Source: Sphagnum magellanicum
Taxonomy: Eukaryota > Streptophyta > Sphagnopsida > Sphagnales > Sphagnaceae
Length of the DNA: 64,000 nt
Assembly (NCBI GenBank): GCA_021904315.1
Contig: CM038916.1
Location: 7,343,065-7,407,064 of the forward strand
Direction: 5' to 3'
The stretch's first letter is position 1. Each line of letters begins with the position of its first letter. Under the pieces are notes generated by a model. That model was given only the letters and a program-made list of their open reading frames with translations, did not search any database and was not told where the DNA came from. Position numbers and translations under genes: made by a program. Of this stretch, positions 25,520 through 37,600 are shown in pieces.

Positions 25520-25793
25520 GCCCAGACACAAAATTTGTATCTTATAATACACACTCTGGGGCATGTAATGGACTCTTAAGAGGCATAATATTGTGTCTTG
25601 TTGTACACAGTTTGGGCATGTGATGGACATTTAACAGACATAATATGCTTCCTAATGTAATTATGTCTCATAATGTCCATTATACACCCAAACACACCCA
25701 AATTATGTTTTATAAGACACGATTTTATGCCTCTTAGTGTCCATTACACACCTCAAAAGCCTGTATAATAAGACGCAAATTTTGTGTCTGGGC
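25520..25793. mobile_element. Fold-back MITE-like element
   Basis: Two imperfect inverted arms of about 120-130 bp face each other around a short centre. The outer ends are GCCCAGACACAAAATTTG (25520-25537) and its inverted counterpart (25776-25793). Inside, GGCATAA, TAATGGAC and GTGTCTT motifs recur in mirrored order. No coding capacity. A target-site duplication could not be fixed, so the superfamily is open. Confidence 0.7.
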
Positions 25794-26369
25794 ATCGTCC
25801 ATCATTTTCTTGAAAAGATGGATAGGGCTAAACAGACAAGGAAAAAAAAAGAAGTATTTCTTTCTGGACCCATTAGTGATTTCCCTTTCGCCTCTTTTCA
25901 CACCCGTTCTTTGTCCTTTGACACGGAAAACCATTGTAGCTCTTTTAACCTTATCCTTGTCAGTAGTAGTAGTAGTGTATAGCAATTGCTCCCTGAGTTC
26001 CCTTGTAAAAATTTCACATGTGCAAAGTACAAACTAAAATACCCCCCCAATACTATCTATCACCTACAACTAACTCGTCTGTAAGATCAATAAAAAATTT
26101 GCCCAACTAGCACATGTGAAATCCCAGTAATATCATATAGTATTTTGACCCCCCCTCAAGACCTAGAACCCCTCGAACCTTACTCATCTTTAAAAGCTTT
26201 AGAACCTTCCAATTCCACCTCCACAGAGGAGCCGAATGAGCTTATGTGGCTCGAAATGATCATATGCGGTTTGTTTTTTAACATGTTCAAAATATATTAC
26301 AACAAAAAGTTGTCCTTGTACGTCAAATGATTTCATTGGATTTTGAGTGAATTCACTGGTTGTAGGGAT
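25794..26369. other. Intergenic sequence
   Basis: No gene or strong repeat is seen, apart from an AGT run at about 25961-25977. Confidence 0.5.
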
Positions 26370-26550
26370 TGGGACCTAAGTGAGAATGTATTGAATTCAC
26401 CAGTCTAAAACGAACAAAGGCTACAATGAACAGAAGAACCTAGTGAGAATGTTTTGAATTCATTGGTCAAATGAACAAAGGCTACAGTGAACACGAGCTA
26501 GTGAGAATGTTTTGAATTCATCGGTTCTAATGAACAAAGGCTAGTGAACT
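26370..26550. repeat. Tandem repeat, about 58-63 bp unit
   Basis: Three units share AGTGAGAATGT, TTGAATTCA and GAACAAAGGCTA. The GTGAGAATGT cores are at 26380, 26443 and 26501. Confidence 0.8.
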
Positions 26551-26636
26551 GCACACACATTTTGTAACAACGAGAGACATATGCTGATATAAATTGGGGG
26601 CCAAAGTGAATGAGCACTCACCGACACACCATGTAG

Positions 26637-26667
26637 GATGGATGGATGGATGGATAGATAGATGATG
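26637..26667. repeat. GGAT/GATA microsatellite
   Basis: ATGG units change into ATAG units. Confidence 0.85.
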
Positions 26668-27153
26668 TGTTAAATAAGGTAACACTTTTTCATTGTAATC
26701 CTGTCCACTAGCTAAGCAGGATGGTTGGCTATTGTGTACTAAGCCATCCACATTCATCTACCTACCTAGTAACCACTGAGTGCTTTACCTACCCACCTAA
26801 TAATCACTTAACATTCCCAACCTTCTTACCGGTGGGACTTACTGACTTACATAGATGTAGTGTGAAGAGGAAGTAGGAGGCCGTTACTTACCCCATTTAC
26901 CTTTCATAGTGTGAAAGGGGTGAAGTGAGAGGGGTTACAATATAGATTACCTCGGTAAAACCGTGGTAATGCAATTGTTGGTTCATCCATAACTAGGTCA
27001 TAATGGGTTTTCAATGGATGGTGCATTAGCCGATGATGGGTCACATGAATCCATAAAGCACATCAAATTGGGGATCTTTGTCGGTGACAAGTGAAGACTC
27101 AATGCCTTGCCGACAACAATGGGGCAAAGCTTTGGGTAGGTGATATATCATAT

Positions 27154-27268
27154 GACCCTCCCTCCCAAGAAACAAATACAAACCCACCTGACTTTGCTTT
27201 TGACGTCATAATAAACCCCACGTTTCCGGGGTACAAAAAATGCATGTGTTTGTTTCTTGGGGAGGGTC
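27154..27268. repeat. Inverted repeat (hairpin)
   Basis: The arms GACCCTCC...CAAGAAACAAA (27154-27180) and TTTGTTTCTTG...GGAGGGTC (27245-27268) flank a loop of about 64 bp. The loop contains TGACGTCA, a CRE-type bZIP palindrome. Confidence 0.65.
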
Positions 27269-27992
27269 ATTCAACTCTGTTGCCGCATTCGACATTCGAA
27301 GGCTGTCAAAAAAGGGTCTCATGGATATATCAAACATCCTACACAAGTTTATAATCCTTTCGGGGAAGGAACTAAAGAGACCTCCCCCCAACAAATTTAT
27401 TATAATAATAAAAAGGGCTTATTGAAATTTATTTTTTTCAAATGTCATCATTCCTTTTAGAAATATATTCTAAATTATTTTTTAATTATTTTTTAAATTA
27501 TTCAATAAAATATTTTAAAACATTTTTGAGGTGCAATCAGCACACAAAACCTCCAAAATTGACACTTGTATGTGCAACTTTAACCATTATTAATTTCTAT
27601 CTTGTCTCAAGTTCAAAATGTTGAATTTTTTCCCACCAATCTCATATGCCCACATTTTATCTATTATAAAAAAATTAGGATCGTTGAACTATGGTTAGTT
27701 AAATAAAAATATTTCAAAAAATCAAAATTTGAAAGGTACTCATATCTCATAAAATTGCACTTTCAATGGTGGGAATTTTTCGCCTTTTTTCACACAAAGT
27801 ACACTTTTTTTTTTGCCAAAAGATTCAGGCTGAAAAATCCTTTACAACTCTACGGAGTTGAATTTTTTTGAAATGTGGCAAAATTCCGGCTATTGGGAGG
27901 TTATATGGTTTCAACTCCCTCCTTTCACTCGGTACTCATTTAGTCAAACCATCAATTAGAGGTTAACAGCTTTTCCAGTCGGCAAGAATCAC
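27269..27992. other. AT-rich intergenic sequence
   Basis: No gene is supported. Confidence 0.5.
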
Positions 27993-28095
27993 ACATGGAT
28001 GGAACCAAACATCCAGTGTTTTTCCCATCCATGGATGGAACTAAACATCCAGTGTTTTACCAAACATGGATGGAACTAAACATCCAGTGTTTTTT
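27993..28095. repeat. Three-unit tandem repeat with internal hairpins
   Basis: Units of 35-37 bp begin CATGGATGGAAC at 27993, 28030 and 28065. Each contains TGGATG and its complement CATCCA a few bases apart, so each unit can form a small stem-loop. Confidence 0.8.
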
Positions 28096-29357
28096 CAAAA
28101 TGATAAATTCTGGTTCTGGTTCCAGTTCTGAAAATCAGTCTCACTTCAGATTAAAAATGGGGTTTTGTGTAGATATAAACTTCTATAGCTAATTAAAATT
28201 AATCATTTACCTGTCTAATTTTTGCCATTTTTCCAAAAATGGGTTTTGTGGGTGCATGCTGCAATTTCTCATTTGGTTAGCAAAACTTCTTCTATTCCCA
28301 ACTGTGTTCGTCACCTATTTTGGCCTACCGTAATGGCCGGGGCATGAATTGTGGGGTCCAATAAAATATATAATGAAGATCTATCGTCACGAGAACACAC
28401 TCATTTCAGATTTCATTACCTTTTTTGTTTCCGTTTTGTCTTTTTTGGGCACAAACGGACAAAATCCAAGATTTCATTACAATTGGTTTGTCGACCTACT
28501 TGTTGGCTCCATCTAATTCTAGAAAGGACTCAAAAAGGGTCGAATATTTAAATTGTGGGTTCAAAAGCATGAGAATAACTCGTTTCACCCTTTTTCTTTA
28601 TGGTTTTATTTTGCACACTCCTTTTTCTTATGGTTCTAATTTTGTACCTCTCTAACCGAGTCATTTTAGTACAAAGCTATGTGATGACAAGTTCACGGGT
28701 CTCTTCTTACCATGTACAGGTTCCTTGAACGAGGGCTCAAGCATTTCAAAAAGACTAGTAGGTGTACATGGAAATAACTTGAGGGTTTGTTAGCACATTT
28801 AGGCCACAACAATTTGCATTTCCTTTGGGATCAAATAAAAACATTTTAATGTTAGAAGTCCCTTCGACCGTGTGGTGTGAAATACGTAGTCTACAAGCAC
28901 ACCAATTAGAACGACTTCGGATTCTAGAGAACTACCCTAGAAAGGGTAGAACTTAAAGCTCTAGAAGTAAGCAAGTAATTTTTTTTAATTTAATTTAATT
29001 TTTAAATGCCAAGGCAAATGATTTAATACTCATGGATTTCAAAGATCTATTGTAATTAACTTGACTCATTAAATATCTCATTTTATTTCCTCATGGTGCA
29101 ATTTTTGGTTTGGTTGTTCCTTTTGTTTTATATTAAGTAGCATATATATATATATATATATTAAAAGGAGGTTTGTATACATACTCTTGCACTTTCAATC
29201 CTAGTCACAATTGGGAGATGCAGTTGGTTTATGACTATTTGTGTAAGGGGAAGAAGGCATCTTGCATCTTTCCAGTGATCTCATATAACATGAGTCCAAA
29301 TTGAAGGGTAGAAGCACTAGGAAGGGTCAGGTCACATGTGGGCTACTCTATCATGGT
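28096..29357. other. AT-rich intergenic sequence
   Basis: No supported gene. A TA microsatellite lies at about 29143-29161. Confidence 0.5.
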
Positions 29358-29485
29358 ATCCAAGTAGTCAAATTATTGGAGAATAGTCAAATAAATAAAT
29401 AAATAAAATTATTATGTTATTTTTATATATAATTATTTATTTATTTATTTATTTGACTATTCTCCAATAATTTGACTACTTGGAT
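29358..29485. mobile_element. Near-perfect 128-bp palindrome, MITE-like
   Basis: Arms of about 54-56 bp (29358-29411 and 29430-29485) are almost exact inverted copies, starting ATCCAAGTAGTCAAATTATT and joined by an 18-bp AT-rich loop. The outer bases are flanked by TA, as expected of a Tc1/mariner-type (Stowaway-like) MITE, although the right flank is a TA microsatellite, which weakens that reading. Such near identity implies recent origin or ongoing correction. Confidence 0.75.
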
Positions 29486-29910
29486 ATATATATATATATA
29501 TATATATATAAGAAAAGAAGGAGAGTAGAGTTCACATGTGCCATAAACTATTGGTTCATAGTCCTGCCCCCCTACCGCCCATAAACTGTTAGGAGCCCTC
29601 CTACACCGAATGTAACAAATGATCAACTAGCAATGATGGGTTCCATGGCGGCCACCCGAGTGAATGTGCAAAAAGTTGAACCACTTGAATTGAATCTAGT
29701 GGGTCGGGTCAAGGACTCACGGGAAAACTATGGAATCTCTTGTGTTGGGTAGTTGAGTAATTATTTTATTTCCCAGGCCAACATTATCACTCCATCACTA
29801 GATTTCAGAAAATAATGATTGAGTAGCTTACATGTGTGTCCCGACCACGAAGACATCTTTGCATTAGGCTCTCGTGATCACAGGAACTTTCCATTATGTT
29901 TTTCAAAGTA

Positions 29911-30395
29911 GATGTGCTTATAGCCATTTCATAGCTCTATGGGTCAAGCATTGATCAATTGCAAGATGTGCTCATAGTCATTTCAACACAGCTCTATAGG
30001 TCAAGCATTGATCAATTGCAAGATGTGCTCATAGTCATTTCACAGCTCTATAGGTCAAGCATTGATCAACTGCTAGAGTTGTAAGTCAAGTTCCAACTCA
30101 CCATACAATGGCATCTGTCCTTTTTTTTATTATGAAACCAGGCATTCTCAGAGTTTCAAGCATGATCAATTACATATTTTGACCATGGTTTGCAGCTCTC
30201 CACTGGAAAGTGATTGTCCCTGTGGCAAGAAAAAAGGCCCTCTCTCATTGGCTTTCCATTAGATTGTTGTGAACCCAACACACTCTTGGATCACAGCAGC
30301 TTAGTGAAAAGAGACCCAAAGTAGTCCCAAGGGAATACTCCTTTCTCACACATAAGAACCCTTGAGAATTTTCTTCTCATTGTCTTTTATCTATT
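29911..30395. repeat. Dispersed repeat R1, copy B, with 54-57 bp minisatellite
   Basis: Aligns in order with 16250-16890. Its internal minisatellite spans 29911-30070, with GATGTGCT starts at 29911, 29965 and 30022 and the same TCAAGCATTGATCAATTG core as copy A, but a longer unit. Both copies are in the same orientation. Confidence 0.7.
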
Positions 30396-31364
30396 AAGTA
30401 TGGACTAGTGTGGCTTGTGTTGTTGAGAACATCATATATTGTAAAGGACGTCGGGATGAGAAATGAAGCTTCCCTTGAATCCGTCCATCATTTCATCTGT
30501 CCCGTCATCCGTCCAGTCCATCCGTCCCATCATGGTCTGTTTACTCGGACGGGGCGAAGAAAACAATGGAGTACAGACGCGACAGATGCTTAAACTAGAT
30601 TTAGACAGTGAGTCCGTGTAGCTCGCCTAGATTTAGGCAGGATTGCAGAAAAAACTGTACTGTCCGCTTAGGACAGTCACCATTTAATGTAAATTAAAGC
30701 TGGGGATCCTTGCCACTGCACCTACCTAAGGAATTTGAAAAAAAAATATCCCTATTATACAGGGTTTGCTTTCTTTCAATTTTTGTGATTAGTTATCCCA
30801 CAAAGAGGATTTAGCCAAATTAAGCTATAGACCATATTAATGACAGTGAATAAAACATTTAAGAATATTTATGCTTTATATTTATTTGGAGAATTTAAAT
30901 TATTTTTTCTAAATTTGGCGATTAGGGCCATTCCTTTTCACAAAAAATGTTAGAGTGTGTAGAAAAAATAAATTTCAGGTTGAAACAATGAAAATAAATT
31001 CCCCCAAAAAGAACCTAGCAATGTGGTATATAGAGAGGTTTTGGAAATGTAGTTTGTAGTTGTAATTTTGTAATATGTACCGTCAAATACACACACACCT
31101 GTGCATTAGGCACGGGGTTCACACTAGTATGAATGTAAATACAGTGTTGGCTGCTTCTCAGGGGCGGCCTGAAAACTAACACAATTTTCAGGCCACTTCT
31201 CAAATCAGGTGAAAACTTGACTGAGAACCTAATCGATGATTCTCATCCCATTGGGAACCACCCCTTTGAGAACCTTTAAGGTTCTTTAAAAAAAATTAAA
31301 AGCTAAAAACTGAAAAGGGTATCTTCAAGTACTTTTTTCGGTTTTCAGCTTTAGGGTTTAGGGC
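30396..31364. other. Intergenic sequence
   Basis: A GC-richer patch with repeated CCGTCC motifs lies at about 30480-30545. A copy of the TTAGCCAAATT motif is at 30785-30830. No gene is supported. Confidence 0.5.
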
Positions 31365-31830
31365 TAGTCGTTTTAGGGGTAGCTGTTTAGTTTCTATCTT
31401 AAGCTTCTGCTTATGGTTCTTGCTTGGTTCGTGCTTTTCACTTCTAGCTCTTGCTAGCTCTCGTTTCTTGTTTATGGCTCTTGTTTGGCTCTCGCTATTC
31501 ACTTTTATCTTTTGCTTTTAGTTCTTGTCTAGCTTTCGCTTTTCATTTTGGCTCTCTCTTGGTTCTTGCTTCTCACTTCTATCTCTCATTTACGTCTTTT
31601 GTTTATTGTTTCTATCTCTCACTTCTAGCTATGACACGGCTTTCACTTTTCACTCTTATTTTTTTGCTAACCTTAATTATTTATGGCTTTGCTTTAGCTG
31701 GTGGTTCTAACTTGATTCAAGCCCCGACTCTCAATTTAGCTATAGTTACTTGCTTCATATATTAAAATACCTTTCTACTTTGGCTCTTGTTTTTCGCTTT
31801 TGTTTCTAGCTTTATGTTTCTATCTTTTGC
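31365..31830. repeat. Pyrimidine-rich degenerate tandem repeat
   Basis: Loose repeats of GCTCTTG, GCTTTTCACTT and TTCTAGCT motifs run for about 450 bp, starting next to a TTTAGGGTTTAGGG piece (31361-31374). The strand asymmetry (CT on plus) leaves an open frame at 31451-31765 that codes only a low-complexity Ser/Leu/Phe string. Confidence 0.6.
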
Positions 31831-32379
31831 TTGCACTCTAGCTTGCACTGGATGCATTGTTTTTACAAACTAATACTCCCCCTCCACCCCTAATTTTTTT
31901 TATAGGTTTAAAATTCCAAGGCCGATTCAAGGTGGAGGTCAAGCTTCCAAGCCCTTTTTGACATAGACTTGAAATCAACTTTTACTTTTTCCAAAAAATT
32001 TTATATCTTTCAATCAACAAAATTATAATAAATATCTATCTTGTAAAAAAAAAAAACTTGTGTCTTTTTTCTTTGTTTATTTCTTAAGGTAGGGTTAGGT
32101 TGTTTTAATATTTTCCATTAAAATCATATCCTAACCCTAAAACCTCAAAAAAATATTTTTGTGGCTAGATGGTGCAAGAAAATTACTTTTCTACAAAGAT
32201 TATTTATTATACATTTTTCACTTCAACTATGCTCGAAAGTGAGTTTTTTTATTTATAATTTTTTTAAATGATTTCTTAACCCTAAACCCTAATCTCTTTT
32301 CCTTGCTTACTTTTCAAGTTTTGTAATTGCAGTTTTTTTTATAATTATTTTTTTATATAAACTAAATACTAATAAAATA
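31831..32379. other. AT-rich intergenic sequence
   Basis: Contains telomere-like TAGGGTTAGG and CCTAACCCTAAAA motifs in opposite orientation near 32091-32140, and AACCCTAAACCCTAA near 32277-32293. No gene. Confidence 0.5.
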
Positions 32380-34690
32380 ATGGCTCGGTCCAACCAAAAT
32401 GAAAATGTTATGAGAATTGAAATAAAGTATTATGAAATATTCCAAAATGATGTTTTTATGAAAGAAGAATTTTTTTTTGAACCATCACAAGGAAATGAGA
32501 GCTTACAAACCCAACTAAATACAATTCCAAAAAGTGATCAAGAAAGTGTGAATGAGATATTTTAGGTTTTGCATGCTTAGAGATTGTTTTGGAATCTTAT
32601 GGCAAAAATGCACTATGCTAGGCCTTTTATGTTGTCAATGACAATACATAAATAGATAGTAAGGTACTTCAAATGATGCATTACATGATTTGTCACAAAA
32701 AGTATGTCTTTTTTAATACAAGAACCAAACTCAAAAAAGGAGTTATATCATATTTTAATCTAATAAAATAACTACCTTTAAAAAACATGTGGATGTAAAA
32801 CGTACAATGTTTGCAAAGAAATTCGAAAAGGAAGTAACCAATCCTATGAAAAGTGGTTTGGAAAAACAACTAGCAAAGAAAATAACTAATGTGTTTGCTA
32901 ATGAAATCTTTGAGTTTTTTTCTACTAAAGATCCTTTTAAGGATAATGATGTGCAACAAAAGTCATTTTTGCAAGACCTTGGTTTGTTAGTTGTTAAAAG
33001 TCATGTTCCTATGCATTATGTGAAAAATTCCTAGTTCAAATGACTTATTTATATTTGTGTCCTCAAGTTATCATCCCATCAAAAAAAAGTAATTTCCCAA
33101 GAACTTTTGCTTAATTTGGTGGAGAAAACAATAAAGTTGTATGTTTTACCTCAATTAGCAAAATGTCTATTAGCCACTACTAATTTTGATTTATGGATAT
33201 GTAAAGGAGCCCAAATGTTTTTGCGTTGGTTAACTTTTTAAATGCAGATTGGTAGCCCAAGCAAGTGACTATTGGGATATTTGAAGCTATTGAAACCACA
33301 TGGCAAGCTTTAGTTGTCAACTTGAATAATCTTTTGGATTCCTTTGGCCTTAGGAAGAAAATCATTACATTTGTTAAAAATGAAGGTGTTAATTTGAATG
33401 CAATGACTTTAGCATTAAGGTCTATTGTGAGTTGTCATATTCTAAGGTTGGAGGAAAGTTTCAATGGAAGTTGTTTTAAACATGTTTTTTCCAAGGCATG
33501 TCAATATGGGATTGTTGAAGATAAAGTTTACAAAGACATGGGATTCATGCAATTAAAAATGCACATTCTAACATTTAGAAGTGCATTACTTGGTTGAAAA
33601 AGTTTGGTAAAGGTAGACAAGAGTGAAACAAAACATGTATGGAGGTTGGGATTCATCCCAAAAAATTAAATACACCTTAAAAAACAAGGTTAATATTTCA
33701 TGTAAATTTCATTGTTATTTCATGAAGTTGTTGTAACATGTTATATTAAACAAATTGTTTTTTGGGTTTATGGACATGTCCCACTTCCTAGCATGTCTCT
33801 CAAACTATTATTAACCGTTTAAAATTCGTTGTGATTACTTGTGTTTTGAATCAATCATGTGGTCATTAATTGTTGTTTAATGCCTTGAATTATTTTATAA
33901 CCTTGAGTTTAAATATGAGGGAAAAAACAAGAATGCAACCAACCTTTGACCTTCTAATGGATGATGATGGAAAAATTACCCTTGAGTTGTCTTTGTTAGC
34001 CTCTAATATCATAAAAGAAGTTGTTGGGTCTCTTAATTATTTTCTTACATTCTTAAGAAATTATGAACAAAAAAAAATTCATAAGATGTTTTCCCTGATA
34101 AGGAATGTCTATTGTGGAAAAATGTGATGCAAAAACATTGTATCCTATGTTTTTGAAGTGTTACCATTACTTACATCCGATGGGAGAAAGTGAATTGGGT
34201 GGTGTTGTAGATCACAAAAATGATGATTGTAGATTAGACATCTTCCAAATGACCACCACCAATAGCAAGCCTACGAAAGAGTTGGTGACTATAGAATTGT
34301 TAGACTTTAGGAAATTTCATATAAATGTGAAGGACATTAAGAGCCCTTTGTTATGGTGAAAGAAACATCATTTTAAGTTTATAATTATAGGGTTTCTAGC
34401 AAGGAAAATACTTGGCATTGTAAGTTCTCAAATAGAGGAGTGTATTTTTTATCTTGCTAGAATTTTAACAAACCTTAAAAGATGTTGGCTGTAATAAAAA
34501 AAACTTTAAAAAGCTTATTTTTGTTAACAAAAACTAATTGAATGATCCTAGAATAGGTTGTAAGGAGGCATCTAACTTGGTAGAATTTATAAAGAGAGAA
34601 AAGAACTTTGAGGAAGAATTGGAGGAATTTGAAAAAAAATGTGAAAGAGAGGAGATTGAAAACTATGAATGATAAATGTGAAAGATTCAA
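32380..34690 (+). mobile_element. Decayed hAT transposase
   Basis: Several separate open pieces follow the order of one plant hAT transposase. At 32789-33034 an N-terminal region contains FFSTKDPFKDNDV. At 33265-33597 the RNase-H-like core contains TIGIFEAIETTWQAL and GLRKKIITFVKNEGVNLN. At 34105-34359 comes LYPMFLKCYHYLHPMGESE, and at 34387-34480 the dimerisation block GFLARKILGIVSSQIEE. The pieces lie in different frames separated by stops, so at least five or six breaks are present. No terminal repeats or target duplication were found. It is AT-rich like its surroundings, unlike the GC-rich hAT at 50353, so it is clearly older. Confidence 0.75.
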
Positions 34691-37600
34691 TGTGAAAGAA
34701 ATTGAAAATTGTATTTCTTTGGTGGATTTTTGTTATTAAAATTACAATTTTGAAAAAAATATTGAAGTTATTATCATTATTATTTTGAAATAGTAGTTGT
34801 GATAACCACTCTGAAAACCAATGGTTCAAAAACTTGTGAAAATTGGCTACCTTGAAAACCACTAAATTTCATTTCTTTATAATTTTTGAAAATCAAGGTG
34901 ATTATTAAAAAATAAAAGTTTGAAATCAAAAAAAGAACTAAGGTGGTTCTTTTAACCCTGTTAAAGAATTGAAACCGATGGTTCTCATAAATAAATAATT
35001 TTTTTCTTAAAGTTTTAAAAAACTACCCAACACTAATGTAATATTAAATGAATTTTGATATAACAAATGATACACCTTTTATAGCTTAAGTCTAATTTCA
35101 ATTTTCATTAAATTATATATTTTTATTGTAATTCTAATGACAAAGATTACTCAAAATTCAATATATCTCATGTATCAAATCTAAAATTTAAAAAATCATT
35201 TGGATGAAACCCTATTCATTGAGGACTTTTCAACATGGTTAAAAGTGTGGAATGTTTTGTAAAATTCTAAATTTTTAATTATTTAATGATCACTAATAAA
35301 ACTATTCGATATTTTATCATTAATGTACTATATGTCATTATGAAACCACCTCAACAATGGTTTGTTTCAATTTTGTGATGTAATAGAGGTAATGATCATC
35401 CACAAGTTTATTTAGCCAAATTTGGTTATTAAAAAAATATGATAGGAAAAATTGAACATTCTTAATTTTTTTTGTTAACTAATTTAACCATGTATAGAAA
35501 TTAAATGATTTTGAAAGTAACTTTCAATTTGTTTGTGATTTTTCATGACTTTTTAAACATTATTGATTTTGCAACATAAGAATTGTTAAATTTGATTCAA
35601 AACAAGAGGTTGCACTTCAATGCACCCCTATTCATCAAAGGTTTTCCAATAATATGAAAAGTAGTATAAGGAGCACTGTGGTTTAGAAGGTCTCAACATG
35701 ACAAAACAAAACAAAATAAAACAAGGCATCATAGACATGTGGGCCATGCCATGACATCAATTTGATATTGATTGATGAAAACAAAATCAAATAATGAAAT
35801 TGTTTAAGTATTGTAAATAAATTATGTTTTCAAAGGAATTTATGAATATATATATATATATATATATATTACAAACAATAAAATTGGGCAAAACATGATT
35901 AGAAAAAACGTTCATATAATTTGGAATATTTTTCAAAAATAGATTACATGTTAAAATAAATTCAAGATTTATATTCATGTTATTAAATAATTAAACCCAA
36001 AAACATTTGGATATATTTTGAACCTTTTTTTTCTACCAAAATTATGTATATTGTTTTTAAATAGCCTTGAGCTTGATAAATTGGACAAATAAATTATAGT
36101 GTCCCTTACTATTTTTTTTGCTTCAATAAACCTAAATGTTGTTTACAATTAATTTAAATAATGAACAACACCTTTGTAAAAATTCTAACTACCTTTGTTT
36201 ATGTTTTTATATATTTTGCAAAAGTCACTAATTATTGGAAAGTAAATATTCTCAAACAAAAGTTAAAATACTAAATACAATGTTGTTTTATTTATTTACA
36301 TTATTAACTTCCTTGTGATTATACCTAGAGATTGTAATAAGGGAAATTTGTCTCCCTACAAAAACTATTGTACTACCTTGGCAACTTCAACAAATGTTTG
36401 TCAAATAATTAATAATATTTGAAGATTCCATTTCAACAAATGATATATCCCAAAATATTCCATCAAATTTTTAACTTTCCTTTTGAAAAAATAGTTTTTT
36501 AAATTTTTAATGTTTTTGAAAATAATATAATTAATGTCAAAACTTGCCTATGTAATATGGCAATAAAGTATTTTGAAATTTGATTAACTTAACGTCCAAT
36601 TATTGTGAATTAAAATTAGACTTGAGGACATGCATTTTATCGCACATTCAAATTTCAAACTAAATTTTTTAATCTAGATTCATGCATTTCTATGGAACAT
36701 GCCCATCCATCATATGCACATATAATAGTCCAAATGTCATTCATACATTGGGTCAATTTAAAGTCAAATTTTTACGCCAAAATCCTATATAATGCGTAGG
36801 TTTTCATCTCTTTTCTATGGGTAGAACTAGCAAGCATTCGTTATTTTAACATGTAGAATGAAGACACATTCCCAAATGAATGAGAGTCCTCAATCTTGAA
36901 AACTTATTGAACAATCCAATGTAAAATGCAAAAAAAAAATCATCCAAAATGAAAAAAATAATGAACACCAAATTAGTTGAAATGATTGAAAAAATATTAA
37001 AAGAAAGGACAAAAGTCCCATTAGGAGTGCTAAAAGTTTGGACATATCTTACTATTAACCAAATTTGGCCCTCACTTGTAAATCAATGATATGGAATTAA
37101 AAATCATTATAGAATACATAGTAGTTTCAAAGGATTTTGGCCCTTGTAAATTAAGCGAGATGATTCATCTTTTTTTTAAAATTGTCATTTATTTCTAGAA
37201 GATTCACATTCATCTCATTAGTTTTTAAGACACAAGCTTGAATTGGCTTAGGGTAAATTGGCCCATCACCAAACAGAAGTTGATCACTGAGCACCCATGT
37301 AGTGCAAAAACTAACTTATGTTAGGACAAAAAATTGCCTATGGGTGTTGTCTTTTTAACCCATTACCAAATGCTTGGTTTAGAAAAAAAATGTTTTAAAT
37401 TTTTCATATTGGTGACCAATCATCAAATTTTAATGTTTGGTATTAAGGGTTTAGGTGGGCACATTTGTAAAAAAAATGAATAATATTACAAGGGATTAGT
37501 TTAATGATGGGCCATGAGTTGATTTTCATTATGCAAGGGGGGGGGAACATGAAAGGTACTTTTAATGTTTGGTCATGGGAAAAAAATGATCCAATTTTAC

